Positions 26,317 to 39,700 of a stretch of DNA of 64,000 nucleotides are shown here, piece after piece; positions within the stretch are counted from its first letter, which is position 1, and each line of letters starts with the position of its first letter. The stretch is from Fasciola hepatica (Eukaryota > Platyhelminthes > Trematoda > Plagiorchiida > Fasciolidae). The notes below the pieces were generated by a model. The model saw only the letters and a program-made list of their open reading frames with translations. It did not search any database and was not told where the DNA came from. The stretch lies in NCBI GenBank assembly GCA_948099385.1, contig CANUEZ040000208.1, positions 930,001 through 994,000 of the forward strand, written 5' to 3'. The translations under genes were made by a program, and so were the position numbers.

Positions 26317-26633
26317 GCGTACTCGGTACTCCTATGCCCACTCGTCTTCTGACTTGTACACTCCGATGATCTTCTATAATCACTATGATCTAATTTGAAT
26401 CTACTCGAGTGTGAATGGATTATGTTTATCGGAGTGCCGACATATAAAGGAGACTTGTCATTTCTCGTAGTTATTCGTGTCTGTGTCACTGCTAACCCAA
26501 CGAACAACGAGTTTGCATTTGCAAGCGCTCATCTCATATTCATAGTCAGTAAGTAGTATGTGAACGTGTGTGTGGACGACATTTTCGAGGAAGCACACGA
26601 CCGGTTTGGCGGTTGTTGCCGCTCATCAGCTAT
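26317..26633 (+). repeat. Divergent monomer with a clustered-substitution tract
   Basis: From about 26385 to 26454 this unit has about 15 substitutions against the consensus and no indel, while the rest of the unit is ordinary. Diagnostic bits are CACTATGATC, CTACTCGAGTGTG, TTATGTTTATCGGAGTGCCG and ACATATAAAGGAGACTTG. Dense substitutions within sharp limits in an otherwise uniform array suggest a conversion tract from a diverged subfamily, not random drift. Confidence 0.88.
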
Positions 26634-29486
26634 GCGTACTCGGTACTCCTATGCCCACTCGTCTTCTGACTTGTACACTCCGATGATCTTTTATGTTCAA
26701 TAGGATCTGATTTGAATCGTCTCGATTGTGAATGGATATTGTTGATTGAAGAGGCGACAAATGAATGAGAATTGTCATTTCTCGTAGTTATTCGTGTCTG
26801 GGTCACTGCTAACCCAACGAACAACGAGTTTGCATTTGCAAGCGCTCATCTCATATTCATAGTCAGTAAGTAGTATGTGAACGTGTGTGTGGACGACATT
26901 TTCGAGGAAGCACACGACCGGTTTGGCGGTTGTTGCCGCTCATCAGCTATGCGTACTCGGTACTCCTATGCCCACTCGTCTTCTGACTTGTACACTCCGA
27001 TGATCTTTTATGTTCAATAGGATCTGATTTGAATCGTCTCGATTGTGAATGGATATTGTTGATTGAAGAGGCGACAAATGAATGAGAATTGTCATTTCTC
27101 GTAGTTATTCGTGTCTGGGTCACTGCTAACCCAACGAACAACGAGTTTGCATTTGCAAGCGCTCATCTCATATTCATAGTCAGTAAGTAGTATGTGAACG
27201 TGTGTGTGGACGACATTTTCGAGGAAGCACACGACCGGTTTGGCGGTTGTTGCCGCTCATCAGCTATGCGTACTCGGTACTCCTATGCCCACTCGTCTTC
27301 TGACTTGTACACTCCGATGATCTTTTATGTTCAATAGGATCTAATTTGAATCGTCTCGATTGTGAATGGATACTGTTGATTGAAGAGGCGACAAATGAAT
27401 GAGAATTGTCATTTCTCGTAGTTATTCGTGTCTGGGTCACTGCTAACCCAACGATCAACGAGTTTGCATTTGCAAGCGCTCATCTCATATTCATAGTCAG
27501 TAAGTAGTATGTGAACGTGTGTGTGGACGACATTTTCGAGGAAGCGCACGACCGGTTTGGCGGTTGTTGCCGCTCATCAGCTATGCGTACTCGGTACTCC
27601 TATGCCCACTCGTCTTCTGACTTGTACACTCCGATGATCTTTTATGTTCACTAGGATCTAATTTGAATCGTCTCGATTGTGAATGGATATTGTTGATTGA
27701 AGAGGCGACAAATGAATGAGAATTGTCATTTCTCGTAGTTATTCGTGTCTGGGTCACTGCTAACCCAACGATCAACGAGTTTGCATTTGCAAGCGCTCAT
27801 CTCATATTCATAGTCAGTAAGTAGTATGTGAACGTGTGTGTGGACGACATTTTCGGGGAAGCACACGACCGGTTTGGCGGTTGTTGCCGCTCATCAGCTA
27901 TGCGTACTCGGTAATCCTATGCCCACTCGTCTTCTGACTTGTACACTCCGATGATCTTCTTTAATCATTAGGATCTAATTTGAATCGTCTCGATTGTGAA
28001 TGGATATTGTTGATTGAAGAGGCGACAAATGAATGAGAATTGTCATTTCTCGTAGTTATTCGTGTCTGGGTCACTGCTAACCCAACGAACAACGAGTTTG
28101 CATTTGCAAGCGCTCATCTCATATTCATAGTCAGTAAGTAGTATGTGAACGTGTGTGTGGACGACATTTTCGAGGAAGCGCACGACCGGTTTGGCGGTTG
28201 TTGCCGCTCATCAGCTATGCGTACTCGGTACTCCTATGCCCACTCGTCTTCTGACTTGTACACTCCGATGATCTTCTATAATCACTAGGATCCTATTTGA
28301 ATCGTCTCGATTGTGAATGGATACTGTTGATTGAAGAGGCGACAAATGAATGAGAATTGTCATTTCTCGTAGTTATTCGTGTCTGGGTCACTGCTAACCC
28401 AACGAACAACGAGTTTGCATTTGCAAGCGCTCATCTCATATTCATAGTCAGTAAGTAGTATGTGAACGTGTGTGTGGACGACATTTTCGAGGAAGCACAC
28501 GACCGGTTTGGCGGTTGTTGCCGCTCATCCGCTATGCGTACTCGGTACTCCTATGCCCACTCGTCTTCTGACTTGTACACTCCGATGATCTTTTATGTTC
28601 AATAGGATCTAATTTGAATCGTCTCGATTGTGAATGGATACTGTTGATTGAAGAGGCGACAAATGAATGAGAATTGTCATTTCTCGTAGTTATTCGTGTC
28701 TGGGTCACTGCTAACCCAACGATCAACGAGTTTGCATTTGCAAGCGCTCATCTCATATTCATAGTCAGTAAGTAGTATGTGAACGTGTGTGTGGACGACA
28801 TTTTCGAGGAAGCGCACGACCGGTTTGGCGGTTGTTGCCGCTCATCAGCTATGCGTACTCGGTACTCCTATGCCCACTCGTCTTCTGACTTGTACACTCC
28901 GATGATCTTTTATGTTCAATAGGATCTAATTTGAATCGTCTCGATTGTGAATGGATACTGTTGATTGAAGAGGCGACATATGAATGAGAATTGTCATTTC
29001 TCGTAGTTATTCGTGTCTGGGTCACTGCTAACCCAACGAACAACGAGTTTGCATTTGCAAGCGCTCATCTCATATTCATAGTCAGTAAGTAGTATGTGAA
29101 CGTGTGTGTGGACGACATTTTCGAGGAAGCGCACGACCGGTTTGGCGGTTGTTGCCGCTCATCAGCTATGCGTACTCGGTACTCCTATGCCCACTCGTCT
29201 TCTGACTTGTACACTCCGATGATCTTTTATGTTCAATAGGATCTAATTTGAATCGTCTCGATTGTGAATGGATACTGTTGATTGAAGAGGCGACAAATGA
29301 ATGAGAATTGTCATTTCTCGTAGTTATTCGTGTCTGGGTCACTGCTAACCCAACGATCAACGAGTTTGCATTTGCAAGCGCTCATCTCATACTCATAGTC
29401 AGTAAGTAGTATGTGAACGTGTGTGTGGACGACATTTTCGAGGAAGCACACGACCGGTTTGGCGGTTGTTGCCGCTCATCAGCTAT

Positions 29487-30437
29487 GCGTACTCGGTACT
29501 CCTATGCCCACTCGTCTTCTGACTTGTACACTCCGATGATCTTTTATGTTCAATAGGATCTAATTTGAATCGTCTCGATTGTGAATGGATGCTGTTGATT
29601 GAAGAGGCGACAAATGAATGAGAATTGTCATTTCTCGTAGTTATTCGTGTCTGGGTCACTGCTAACCCAACGAACAACGAGTTTGCATTTGCAAGCGCTC
29701 ATCTCATATTCATAGTCAGTAAGTAGTATGTGAACGTGTGTGTGGACGACATTTTCGAGGAAGCACACGACCGGTTTGGCGGTTGTTGCCGCTCATCAGC
29801 TATGCGTACTCGGTACTCCTATGCCCACTCGTCTTCTGACTTGTACACTCCGATGATCTTTTATGTTCAATAGGATCTAATTTGAATCGTCTCGATTGTG
29901 AATGGATGCTGTTGATTGAAGAGGCGACAAATGAATGAGAATTGTCATTTCTCGTAGTTATTCGTGTCTGGGTCACTGCTAACCCAACGAACAACGAGTT
30001 TGCATTTGCAAGCGCTCATCTCATATTCATAGTCAGTAAGTAGTATGTGAACGTGTGTGTGGACGACATTTTCGAGGAAGCACACGACCGGTTTGGCGGT
30101 TGTTGCCGCTCATCAGCTATGCGTACTCGGTACTCCTATGCCCACTCGTCTTCTGACTTGTACACTCCGATGATCTTGTATGTTCAATAGGATCTAATTT
30201 GAATCGTCTCGATTGTGAATGGATGCTGTTGATTGAAGAGGCGACAAATGAATGAGAATTGTCATTTCTCGTAGTTATTCGTGTCTGGGTCACTGCTAAC
30301 CCAACGAACAACGAGTTTGCATTTGCAAGCGCTCATCTCATATTCATAGTCAGTAAGTAGTATGTGAACGTGTGTGTGGACGACATTTTCGAGGAAGCAC
30401 ACGACCGGTTTGGCGGTTGTTGCCGCTCATCAGCTAT
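29487..30437 (+). repeat. Three adjacent near-identical monomers (GGATGCTG variant)
   Basis: Units at 29487, 29804 and 30121 all carry GGATGCTG in place of GGATACTG (near 29588, 29905 and 30222). I did not see it elsewhere in the window. The third also has CTTGTATGTTC in the variable box. This is the signature of recent single-unit amplification. Confidence 0.8.
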
Positions 30438-33400
30438 GCGTACTCGGTACTCCTATGCCCACTCGTCTTCTGACTTGTACACTCCGATGATCTTTTATGT
30501 TCAATAGGATCTAATTTGAATCGTCTCGATTGTGAATGGATACTGTTGATTGAAGAGGCGACAAATGAATGAGAATTGTCATTTCTCGTAGTTATTTGTG
30601 TCTGGGTCACTGCTAACACAACGAACAACGAGTTTGCATTTGCAAGCGCTCATCTCATATTCATAGTCAGTAAGTAGTATGTGAACGTGTGTGTGGACGA
30701 CATTTTCGAGGAAGCACACGACCGGTTTGGCGGTTGTTGCCGCTCGTCAGCTATGCGTACTCGGTACTCCTATGCCCACTCATCTTCTGACTTGTACACT
30801 CCGATGATCTTTTATGTTCAATAGGATCTAATTTGAATCGTCTCGATTGTGAATGGATACTGTTGATTGAAGAGGCGACAAATGAATGAGAATTGTCATT
30901 TCTCGTAGTTATTCGTGTCTGGGTCACTGCTAACCCAACGAACAACGAGTTTGCATTTGCAAGCGCTCATCTCATATTCATAGTCAGTAAGTAGTATGTG
31001 AACGTGTGTGTGGACGACATTTTCGAGGAGCAAACACGACCGGTTTGGCGGTTGTTGCCGCTCATCAGCTATGCGTACTCGGTACTCCTATGCCCACTCG
31101 TCTTCTGACTTGTACACTCCGATGATCTTTTATGTTCAACAGGATCTAATTTGAATCGTCTCGATTGTGAACGGATACTGTTGATTGAAGAGGCGACAAA
31201 TGAATGAGCATTGTCATTTCTCGTAGTTATTCGTGTCTGGGTCACTGCTAACCCAACGAACAACGAGTTTGCATTTGCAAGCGCTCATCTCATATTCATA
31301 GTCAGTAAGTAGTATGTGAACGTGTGTGTGGACGACATTTTCGAGGAAGCGCACGACCGGTTTGGCGGTTGTTGCCGCTCATCAGCTATGCGTACTCGGT
31401 ACTCCTATGCCCACTCGTCTTCTGACTTGTACACTCCGATGATCTTTTATGTTCAATAGGATCTAATTTGAATCGTCTCGATTGTGAATGGATACTGTTG
31501 ATTGAAGAGGCGACAAATGAATGAGAATTGTCATTTCTCGTAGTTATTCGTGTCTGGGTCACTGCTAACCCAACGATCAACGAGTTTGCATTTGCAAGCG
31601 CTTATCTCATATTCATAGTCAGTAAGTAGTATGTGAACGTGTGTGTGGACGACATTTTCGTGGAAGCACACGACCGGTTTGGCGGTTGTTGCCGCTCATC
31701 AGCTATGCGTACTCGGTACTCCTATGCCCACTCGTCTTCCGACTTGTACACTCCGATGATCTTTTATGTTCAATAGGATCTAATTTGAATCGTCTCGATT
31801 GTGAATGGATACTGTTGATTGAAGAGGCGACAAATGAATGAGAATTGTCATTTCTCGTAGTTATTCGTGTCGGGGTCACTGCTAACCCAACGAACAACGA
31901 GTTTGCATTTGCAAGCGCTCATCTCATATTCATAGTCAGTAAGTAGTATGTGAACGTGTGTGTGGACGACATTTTCGAGGAAGCACACGACCGGTTTGGC
32001 GGTTGTTGCCGCTCATCAGCTATGCGTACTCGGTACTCCTATGCCCACTCGTCTTCTGACTTGTACACTCCGATGATCTTTTATGTTCAATAGGATCTAA
32101 TTTGAATCGTCTCGATTGTGAATGGATACTGTTGATTGAAGAGGCGACAAATGAATGAGAATTGTCATTTCTCGTAGTTATTTGTGTCTGTGTCACTGCT
32201 AACCTAACGAACAACGAGTTTGCATTTGCAAGCGCTCATCTCATATTCATAGTCAGTAAGTAGTATGTGAACGTGTGTGTGGACGACATTTTCGAGGAAG
32301 CACACGACCGGTTTGGCGGTTGTTGCCGCTCATCAGCTATGCGTACTCGGTACTCCTATGCCCACTCGTCTTCTGACTTGTACACTCCGATGATCTTTTA
32401 TGTTCAATAGGATCGAATTTGAATCGTCTCGATTGTGAATGGATACTGTTGATTGAAGAGGCGACAAATGAATGAGAATTGTCATTTCTCGTAGTTATTC
32501 GTGTCTGGGTCACTGCTAACCCAACGAACAACGAGTTTGCATTTGCAAGCGCTCATCTCATATTCATAGTCAGTAAGTAGTATGTGAACGTGTGTGTGGA
32601 CGACATTTTCGAGGAAGCGCACGACCGGTTTGGCAGTTGTTGCCGCTCATCAGCTATGCGTACTCGGTACTCCTATGCCCACTCGTCTTCTGACTTGTAC
32701 ACTCCGATGATCTTTTATGTTCAATAGGATCTAATTTGAATCGTCTCGATTGTGAATGGATACTGTTGATTGAAGAGGCGACAAATGAATGAGAATTGTC
32801 ATTTCTCGTAGTTATTCGTGTCTGGGTCACTGCTAACCCAACGATCAACGAGTTTGCATTTGCAAGCGCTCATCTCATATTCATAGTCAGTAAGTAGTAT
32901 GTGAACGTGTGTGTGGACGACATTTTCGAGGAAGCACACGACCGGTTTGGCGGTTGTTGCCGCTCATCAGCTATGCGTACTCGGTACTCCTACGCCCACT
33001 CGTCTTCTGACTTGTACACTCCGATGATCTTTTATGTTCAATAGGATCTAATTTGAATCGTCTCGATTGTGAATGGATATTGTCGATTGAAGAGGCGACA
33101 AATGAATGAGAATTGTCATTTCTCGTAGTTATTCGTGTCTGGGTCACTGCTAACCCAACGAACAACGAGTTTGCATTTGCAAGCGCTCATCTCATATTCA
33201 TAGTCAGTAAGTAGTATGTGAACGTGTGTGTGGACGACATTTTCGAGGAAGCACACGACCGGTTTGGCGGTTGTTGCCGCTCATCAGCTATGCGTACTCG
33301 GTACTCCTATGCACACTCGTCTACTGACTTGTACACTCCGATGATCTTTTATGTTCAATAGGATCTAATTTGAATCGTCTCGATTTTGAATGGATACTGT

Positions 33401-33608
33401 TGATTGAAGAGGCGACAAATGAATGAGAATTGTCATTTCTCGTAGTTATTCGTGTCTGTGTCACTCCTAACCCAACGAACAACGAGTTTGCATTTGCAAG
33501 CGCTCATCTCATATTCATAGTCAGTAAGTAGTATGTGAACGTGTGTGTGGACGACATTTTCGAGGAAGCGCACGACCGGTTTGGCGGTTGTTGCCGCTCA
33601 TCAGCTAT

Positions 33609-36600
33609 GCGTACTCGGTACTCCTATGCCCACTCGTCTTCTGACTTGTACACTCCGATGATCTTTTATGTTCAATAGGATCTAATTTGAATCGTCTCGA
33701 TTGTGAATGGATACTGTTGATTGAAGAGGCGACAAATGAATGAGAATTGTCATTTCTCGTAGTTATTCGTGTCTGGGTCACTGCTAACCCAACGAACAAC
33801 GAGTTTGCATTTGCAAGCGCTCATCTCATATTCATAGTCAGTAAGTAGTATGTGAACGCGTGTGTGGACGACATTTTCGAGGAAGCACACGACCGGTTTG
33901 GCGGTTGTTGCCGCTCATCAGCTATGCGTACTCGGTACTCCTATGCACACTCGTCTTCTGACTTGTACACTCCGATGATCTTTTATGTTCAATAGGATCT
34001 AATTTGAATCGTCTCGATTGTGAATGGATACTGTTGATTGAAGAGGCGACAAATGAATGAGAATTGTCATTTCTCGTAGTTATTTGTGTCTGGGTCACTG
34101 CTAACCCAACGAACAACGAGTTTGCATTTGCAAGCGCTCATCTCATATTCATAGTCAGTAAGTAGTATGTGAACGTGTGTGTGGACGACATTTTCGAGGA
34201 AGCGCACGACCGGTTTGGCGGTTGTTGCCGCTCATCAGCTATGCGTACTCGGTACTCCTATGCCCACTCGTCTTCTGACTTGTACACTCCGATGATCTTT
34301 TATGTTCAATAGGATCTAATTTGAATCGTCTCGATTGTGAATGGATATTGTTGATTGAAGAGGCGACAAATGAATGAGAATTGTCATTTCTCGTAGTTAT
34401 TCGTGTCTGTGTCACTCCTAACCCAACGAACAACGAGTTTGCATTTGCAAGCGCTCATCTCATATTCATAGTCAGTAAGTAGTATGTGAACGTGTGTGTG
34501 GACGACATTTTCGAGGAAGCACACGACCGGTTTGGCGGTTGTTGCCGCTCATCAGCTATGCGTACTCGGTACTCCTATGCCCACTCGTCTTCTGACTTGT
34601 ACACTCCGATGATCTTTTATGTTCAATAGGATCTGATTTGAATCGTCTCCATTGTGAATGGATATTGTTGATTGAAGAGGCGACAAATGAATGAGAATTG
34701 TCATTTCTCGTAGTTATTCGTGTCTGGGTCACTGCTAACCCAACGATCAACGAGTTTGCATTTGCAAGCGCTCATCTCATATTCATAGTCAGTAAGTAGT
34801 ATGTGAACGTGTGTGTGGACGACATTTTCGAGGAAGCACACGACCGGTTTGGCGGTTGTTGCCGCTCATCAGCTATGCGTACTCGGTACTCCTATGCCCA
34901 CTCGTCTTCTGACTTGTACACTCCGATGATCTTTTATGTTCAATAGGATCTAATTTGAATCGTCTCGATTGTGAATGGATACTGTTGATTGAAGAGGCGA
35001 CAAATGAATGAGAATTGTCATTTCTCGTAGTTATTGGTGTCTGGGTCACTGCTAACCCAACGAACAACGAGTTTGCATTTGCAAGCGCTCATCTCATATT
35101 CATAGTCAGTAAGTAGTATGTGAACGTGTGTGTGGACGACATTTTCGAGGAAGCGCACGACCGGTTTGGCGGTTGTTGCCGCTCATCAGCTATGCGTACT
35201 CGGTACTCCTATGCCCACTCGTCTTCTGACTTGTACACTCCGATGATCTTTTATGTTCAATAGGATCTAATTTGAATCGTCTCGATTGTGAATGGATACT
35301 GTTGATTGAAGAGGCGACAAATGAATGAGAATTGTCATTTCTCGTAGTTATTCGTGTCTGGGTCACTGCTAACCCAACGAACAACGAGTTTGCATTTGCA
35401 AGCGCTCATCTCATATTCATAGTCAGTAAGTAGTATGTGAACGCGTGTGTGGACGACATTTTCGAGGAAGCACACGACCGGTTTGGCGGTTGTTGCCGCT
35501 CATCAGCTATGCGTACTCGGTACTCCTATGCACACTCGTCTACTGACTTATACACTCCGATGATCTTTTATGTTCAATAGGATCTAATTTGAATCGTCTC
35601 GATTGTGAATGGATACTGTTGATTGAAGAGGCGACAAATGAATGAGAATTGTCATTTCTCGTAGTTATTTGTGTCTGGGTCACTGCTAACACAACGAACA
35701 ACGAGTTTGCATTTGCAAGCGCTCATCTCATATTCATAGTCAGTAAGTAGTATGTGAACGTGTGTGTGGACGACATTTTCGAGGAAGCGCACGACCGGTT
35801 TGGCGGTTGTTGCCGCTCATCAGCTATGCGTACTCGGTACTCCTATGCCCACTCGTCTTCTGACTTGTACACTCCGATGATCTTTTATGTTCAATAGGAT
35901 CTAATTTGAATCGTCTCGATTGTGAATGGATATTGTTGATTGAAGAGGCGACAAATGAATGAGAATTGTCATTTCTCGTAGTTATTCGTGTCTGTGTCAC
36001 TCCTAACCCAACGAACAACGAGTTTGCATTTGCAAGCGCTCATCTCATATTCATAGTCAGTAAGTAGTATGTGAACGTGTGTGTGGACGACATTTTCGAG
36101 GAAGCACACGACCGGTTTGGCGGTTGTTGCCGCTCATCAGCTATGCGTACTCGGTACTCCTATGCCCACTCGTCTTCTGACTTGTACACTCCGATGATCT
36201 TTTATGTTCAATAGGATCTGATTTGAATCGTCTCCATTGTGAATGGATATTGTTGATTGAAGAGGCGACAAATGAATGAGAATTGTCATTTCTCGTAGTT
36301 ATTCGTGTCTGGGTCACTGCTAACCCAACGATCAACGAGTTTGCATTTGCAAGCGCTCATCTCATATTCATAGTCAGTAAGTAGTATGTGAACGTGTGTG
36401 TGGACGACATTCTCGAGGAAGCACACGACCGGTTTGGCGGTTGTTGCCGCTCATCAGCTATGCGTACTCGGTACTCCTATGCCCACTCGTCTTCTGACTT
36501 GTACACTCCGATGATCTTTTATGTTCAATAGGATCTAATTTGAATCGTCTCGATTGTGAATGGATACTGTTGATTGAAGAGGCGACAAATGAATGAGAAT

Positions 36601-36778
36601 TGTCATTTCTCGTAGTTATTGGTGTCTGGGTCACTGCTAACCCAACGAACAACGAGTTTGCATTTGCAAGCGCTCATCTCATATTCATAGTCACTAAGTA
36701 GTATGTGAACGTGTGTGTGGACGTCATTTTTGAGGAAGCACACGACCGGTTTGGCGGTTGTTGCCGCTCATCAGCTAT
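33609..36778 (+). repeat. 5-unit higher-order repeat, two copies of 1585 bp
   Basis: Copy 1 is 33609-35193 and copy 2 is 35194-36778. Shared linked markers in order are: GAACGCGTG in the first unit; TATGCACACTCG with TTTGTG in the second; GATATTG with CACTCCTAACCC in the third; GATCTGATTTG with CTCCATTGTG and CGATCAACG in the fourth; and ATTGGTGTC in the fifth. The copies differ by CTACTGACTTATAC and AACACAACG in unit 2 of copy 2, and by GTCACTAAG and GACGTCATTTTTGAGG at the end of copy 2. Confidence 0.9.
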
Positions 36779-39700
36779 GCGTACTCGGTACTCCTATGCC
36801 CACTCGTCTTCTGACTTGTACACTCCGATGATCTTCTATAATCATTAGGATCTAATTTGAATCGTCTCGATTGTGAATGGATATTGTTGATTGAAGAGGC
36901 GACAAATGAATGAGAATTGTCATTTCTCGTAGTTATTCGTGTCTGGGTCACTGCTAACCCAACGATCAACGAGTTTGCATTTGCAAGCGCTCATCTCATA
37001 TTCATAGTCAGTAAGTAGTATGTGAACGTGTGTGTGGACGACATTTTCGAGGAAGCACACGACCGGTTTGGCGGTTGTTGCCGCTCATCAGCTATGCGTA
37101 CTCGGTACTCCTATGCCCACTCGTCTTCTGACTTGTACACTCCGATGATCTTTTATGTTCAATAGGATCTAATTTGAATCGTCTCGATTGTGAATGGATA
37201 TTGTTGATTGAAGAGGCGACAAATGAATGAGAATTGTCATTTCTCGTAGTTATTCGTGTCTGGGTCACTGCTAACCCAACGAACAACGAGTTTGCATTTG
37301 CAAGCGCTCATCTCATATTCATAGTCAGTAAGTAGTATGTGAACGTGTGTGTGGACGACATTTTCGAGGAAGCACACGACCGGTTTGGCGGTTGTTGCCG
37401 CTCATCAGCTATGCGTACTCGGTACTCCTATGCACACTCGTCTACTGACTTATACACTCCGATGATCTTTTATGTTCAATAGGATCTAATTTGAATCGTC
37501 TCGATTGTGAATGGATACTGTTGATTGAAGAGGCGACAAATGAATGAGAATTGTCATTTCTCGTAGTTATTCGTGTCTGGGTCACTGCTAACCCAACGAA
37601 CAACGAGTTTGCATTTGCAAGCGCTCATCTCATATTCATAGTCAGTAAGTAGTATGTGAACGTGTGTGTGGACGACATTTTCGAGGAAGCACACGACCGG
37701 TTTGGCGGTTGTTGCCGCTCATCAGCTATGCGTACTCGGTACTCCTATGCACACTCGTCTACTGACTTGTACACTCCGATGATCTTTTATGTTCAATAGG
37801 ATCTAATTTGAATCGTCTCGATTGTGAATGGATACTGTTGATTGAAGAGGCGACAAATGAATGAGAATTGTCATTTCTCGTAGTTATTCGTGTCTGGGTC
37901 ACTGCTAACCCAACGAACAACGAGTTTGCATTTGCAAGCGCTCATCTCATATTCATAGTCAGTAAGTAGTATGTGAACGTGTGTGTGGACGACATTTTCG
38001 AGGAAGCGCACGACCGGTTTGGCGGTTGTTGCCGCTCATCAGCTATGCGTACTCGGTACTCCTATGCCCACTCGTCTTCTGACTTGTACACTCCGATGAT
38101 CTTTTATGTTCAATAGGATCTAATTTGAATCGTCTCGATTTTGAATGGATACTGTTGATTGAAGAGGCGACAAATGAATGAGAATTGTCATTTCTCGTAG
38201 TTATTCGTGTCTGTGTCACTGCTAACCCAACGAACAACGAGTTTGCATTTGCAAGCGCTCATCTCATATTCATAGTCAGTAAGTAGTATGTGAACGTGTG
38301 TGTGGACGACATTTTCGAGGAAGCACACGACCGGTTTGGCGGTTGTTGCCGCTCATCAGCTATGCGTACTCGGTACTCCTATGCCCACTCGTCTTCTGAC
38401 TTATACATTCCGATGATCTTTTATGTTCAATAGGATCTAATTTGAATCGTCTCGATTGTGAATGGATACTGTTGATTTAAGAGGCGACAAATGAATGAGA
38501 ATTGTCATTTCTCGTAGTTATTCGTGTCTGGGTCACTGCTAACCCAACGATCAACGAGTTTGCATTTGCAAGCGCTCATCTCATATTCATAGTCAGTAAG
38601 TAGTATGTGAACGCGTGTGTGGACGACATTTTCGAGGAAGCACACGACCGGTTTGGCGGTTGTTGCCGCTCATCAGCTATGCGTACTCGGTACTCCTATG
38701 CACACTCGTCTACTGACTTGTACACTCCGATGATCTTTTATGTTCAATAGGATCTAATTTGAATCGTCTCGATTGTGAATGGATACTGTTGATTGAAGAG
38801 GCGACAAATGAATGAGAATTGTCATTTCTCGTAGTTATTTGTGTCTGGGTCACTGCTAACCCAACGAACAACGAGTTTGCATTTGCAAGCGCTCATCTCA
38901 TATTCATAGTCAGTAAGTAGTATGTGAACGTGTGTGTGGACGACATTTTCGAGGAAGCACACGACCGGTTTGGCGGATGTTGCCGCTCATCAGCTATGCG
39001 TACTCGGTACTCCTACGCCCACTCGTCTTCTGACTTGTACACTCCGATGATCTTCTATAATCACTAAGATCTAACTTGAATCGTCTCGATTGTGAACGGA
39101 TATTGTTGATTGAAGAGGCGACAAATGAATGAGAATTGTCATTTCTCGTAGTTATTCGTGTCTGGGTCACTGCTAACCCAACGAACAACGAGTTTGCATT
39201 TGCAAGCGCTCATCTCATATTCATAGTCAGTAAGTAGTATGTGAACGTGTGTGTGGACGACATTTTCGAGGAAGCGCACGACCGGTTTGGCGGTTGTTGC
39301 CGCTCATCAGCTATGCGTACTCGGTACTCCTATGCCCACTCGTCTTCTGACTTGTACACTCCGATGATCTTTTATGTTCAATAGGATCTAATTTGAATCG
39401 TCTCGATTGTGAATGGATACTGTTGATTGAAGAGGCGACAAATGAATGAGAATTGTCATTTCTCGTAGTTATTTGTGTCTGGGTCACTGCTAACCCAACG
39501 AACAACGAGTTTGCATTTGCAAGCGCTCATCTCATATTCATAGTCAGTAAGTAGTATGTGAACGTGTGTGTGGACGACATTTTCGAGGAAGCACACGACC
39601 GGTTTGGCGGTTGTTGCCGCTCATCAGCTATGCGTACTCGGTACTCCTATGCCCACTCGTCTTCTGACTTGTACACTCCGATGATCTTCTATAATCACTA

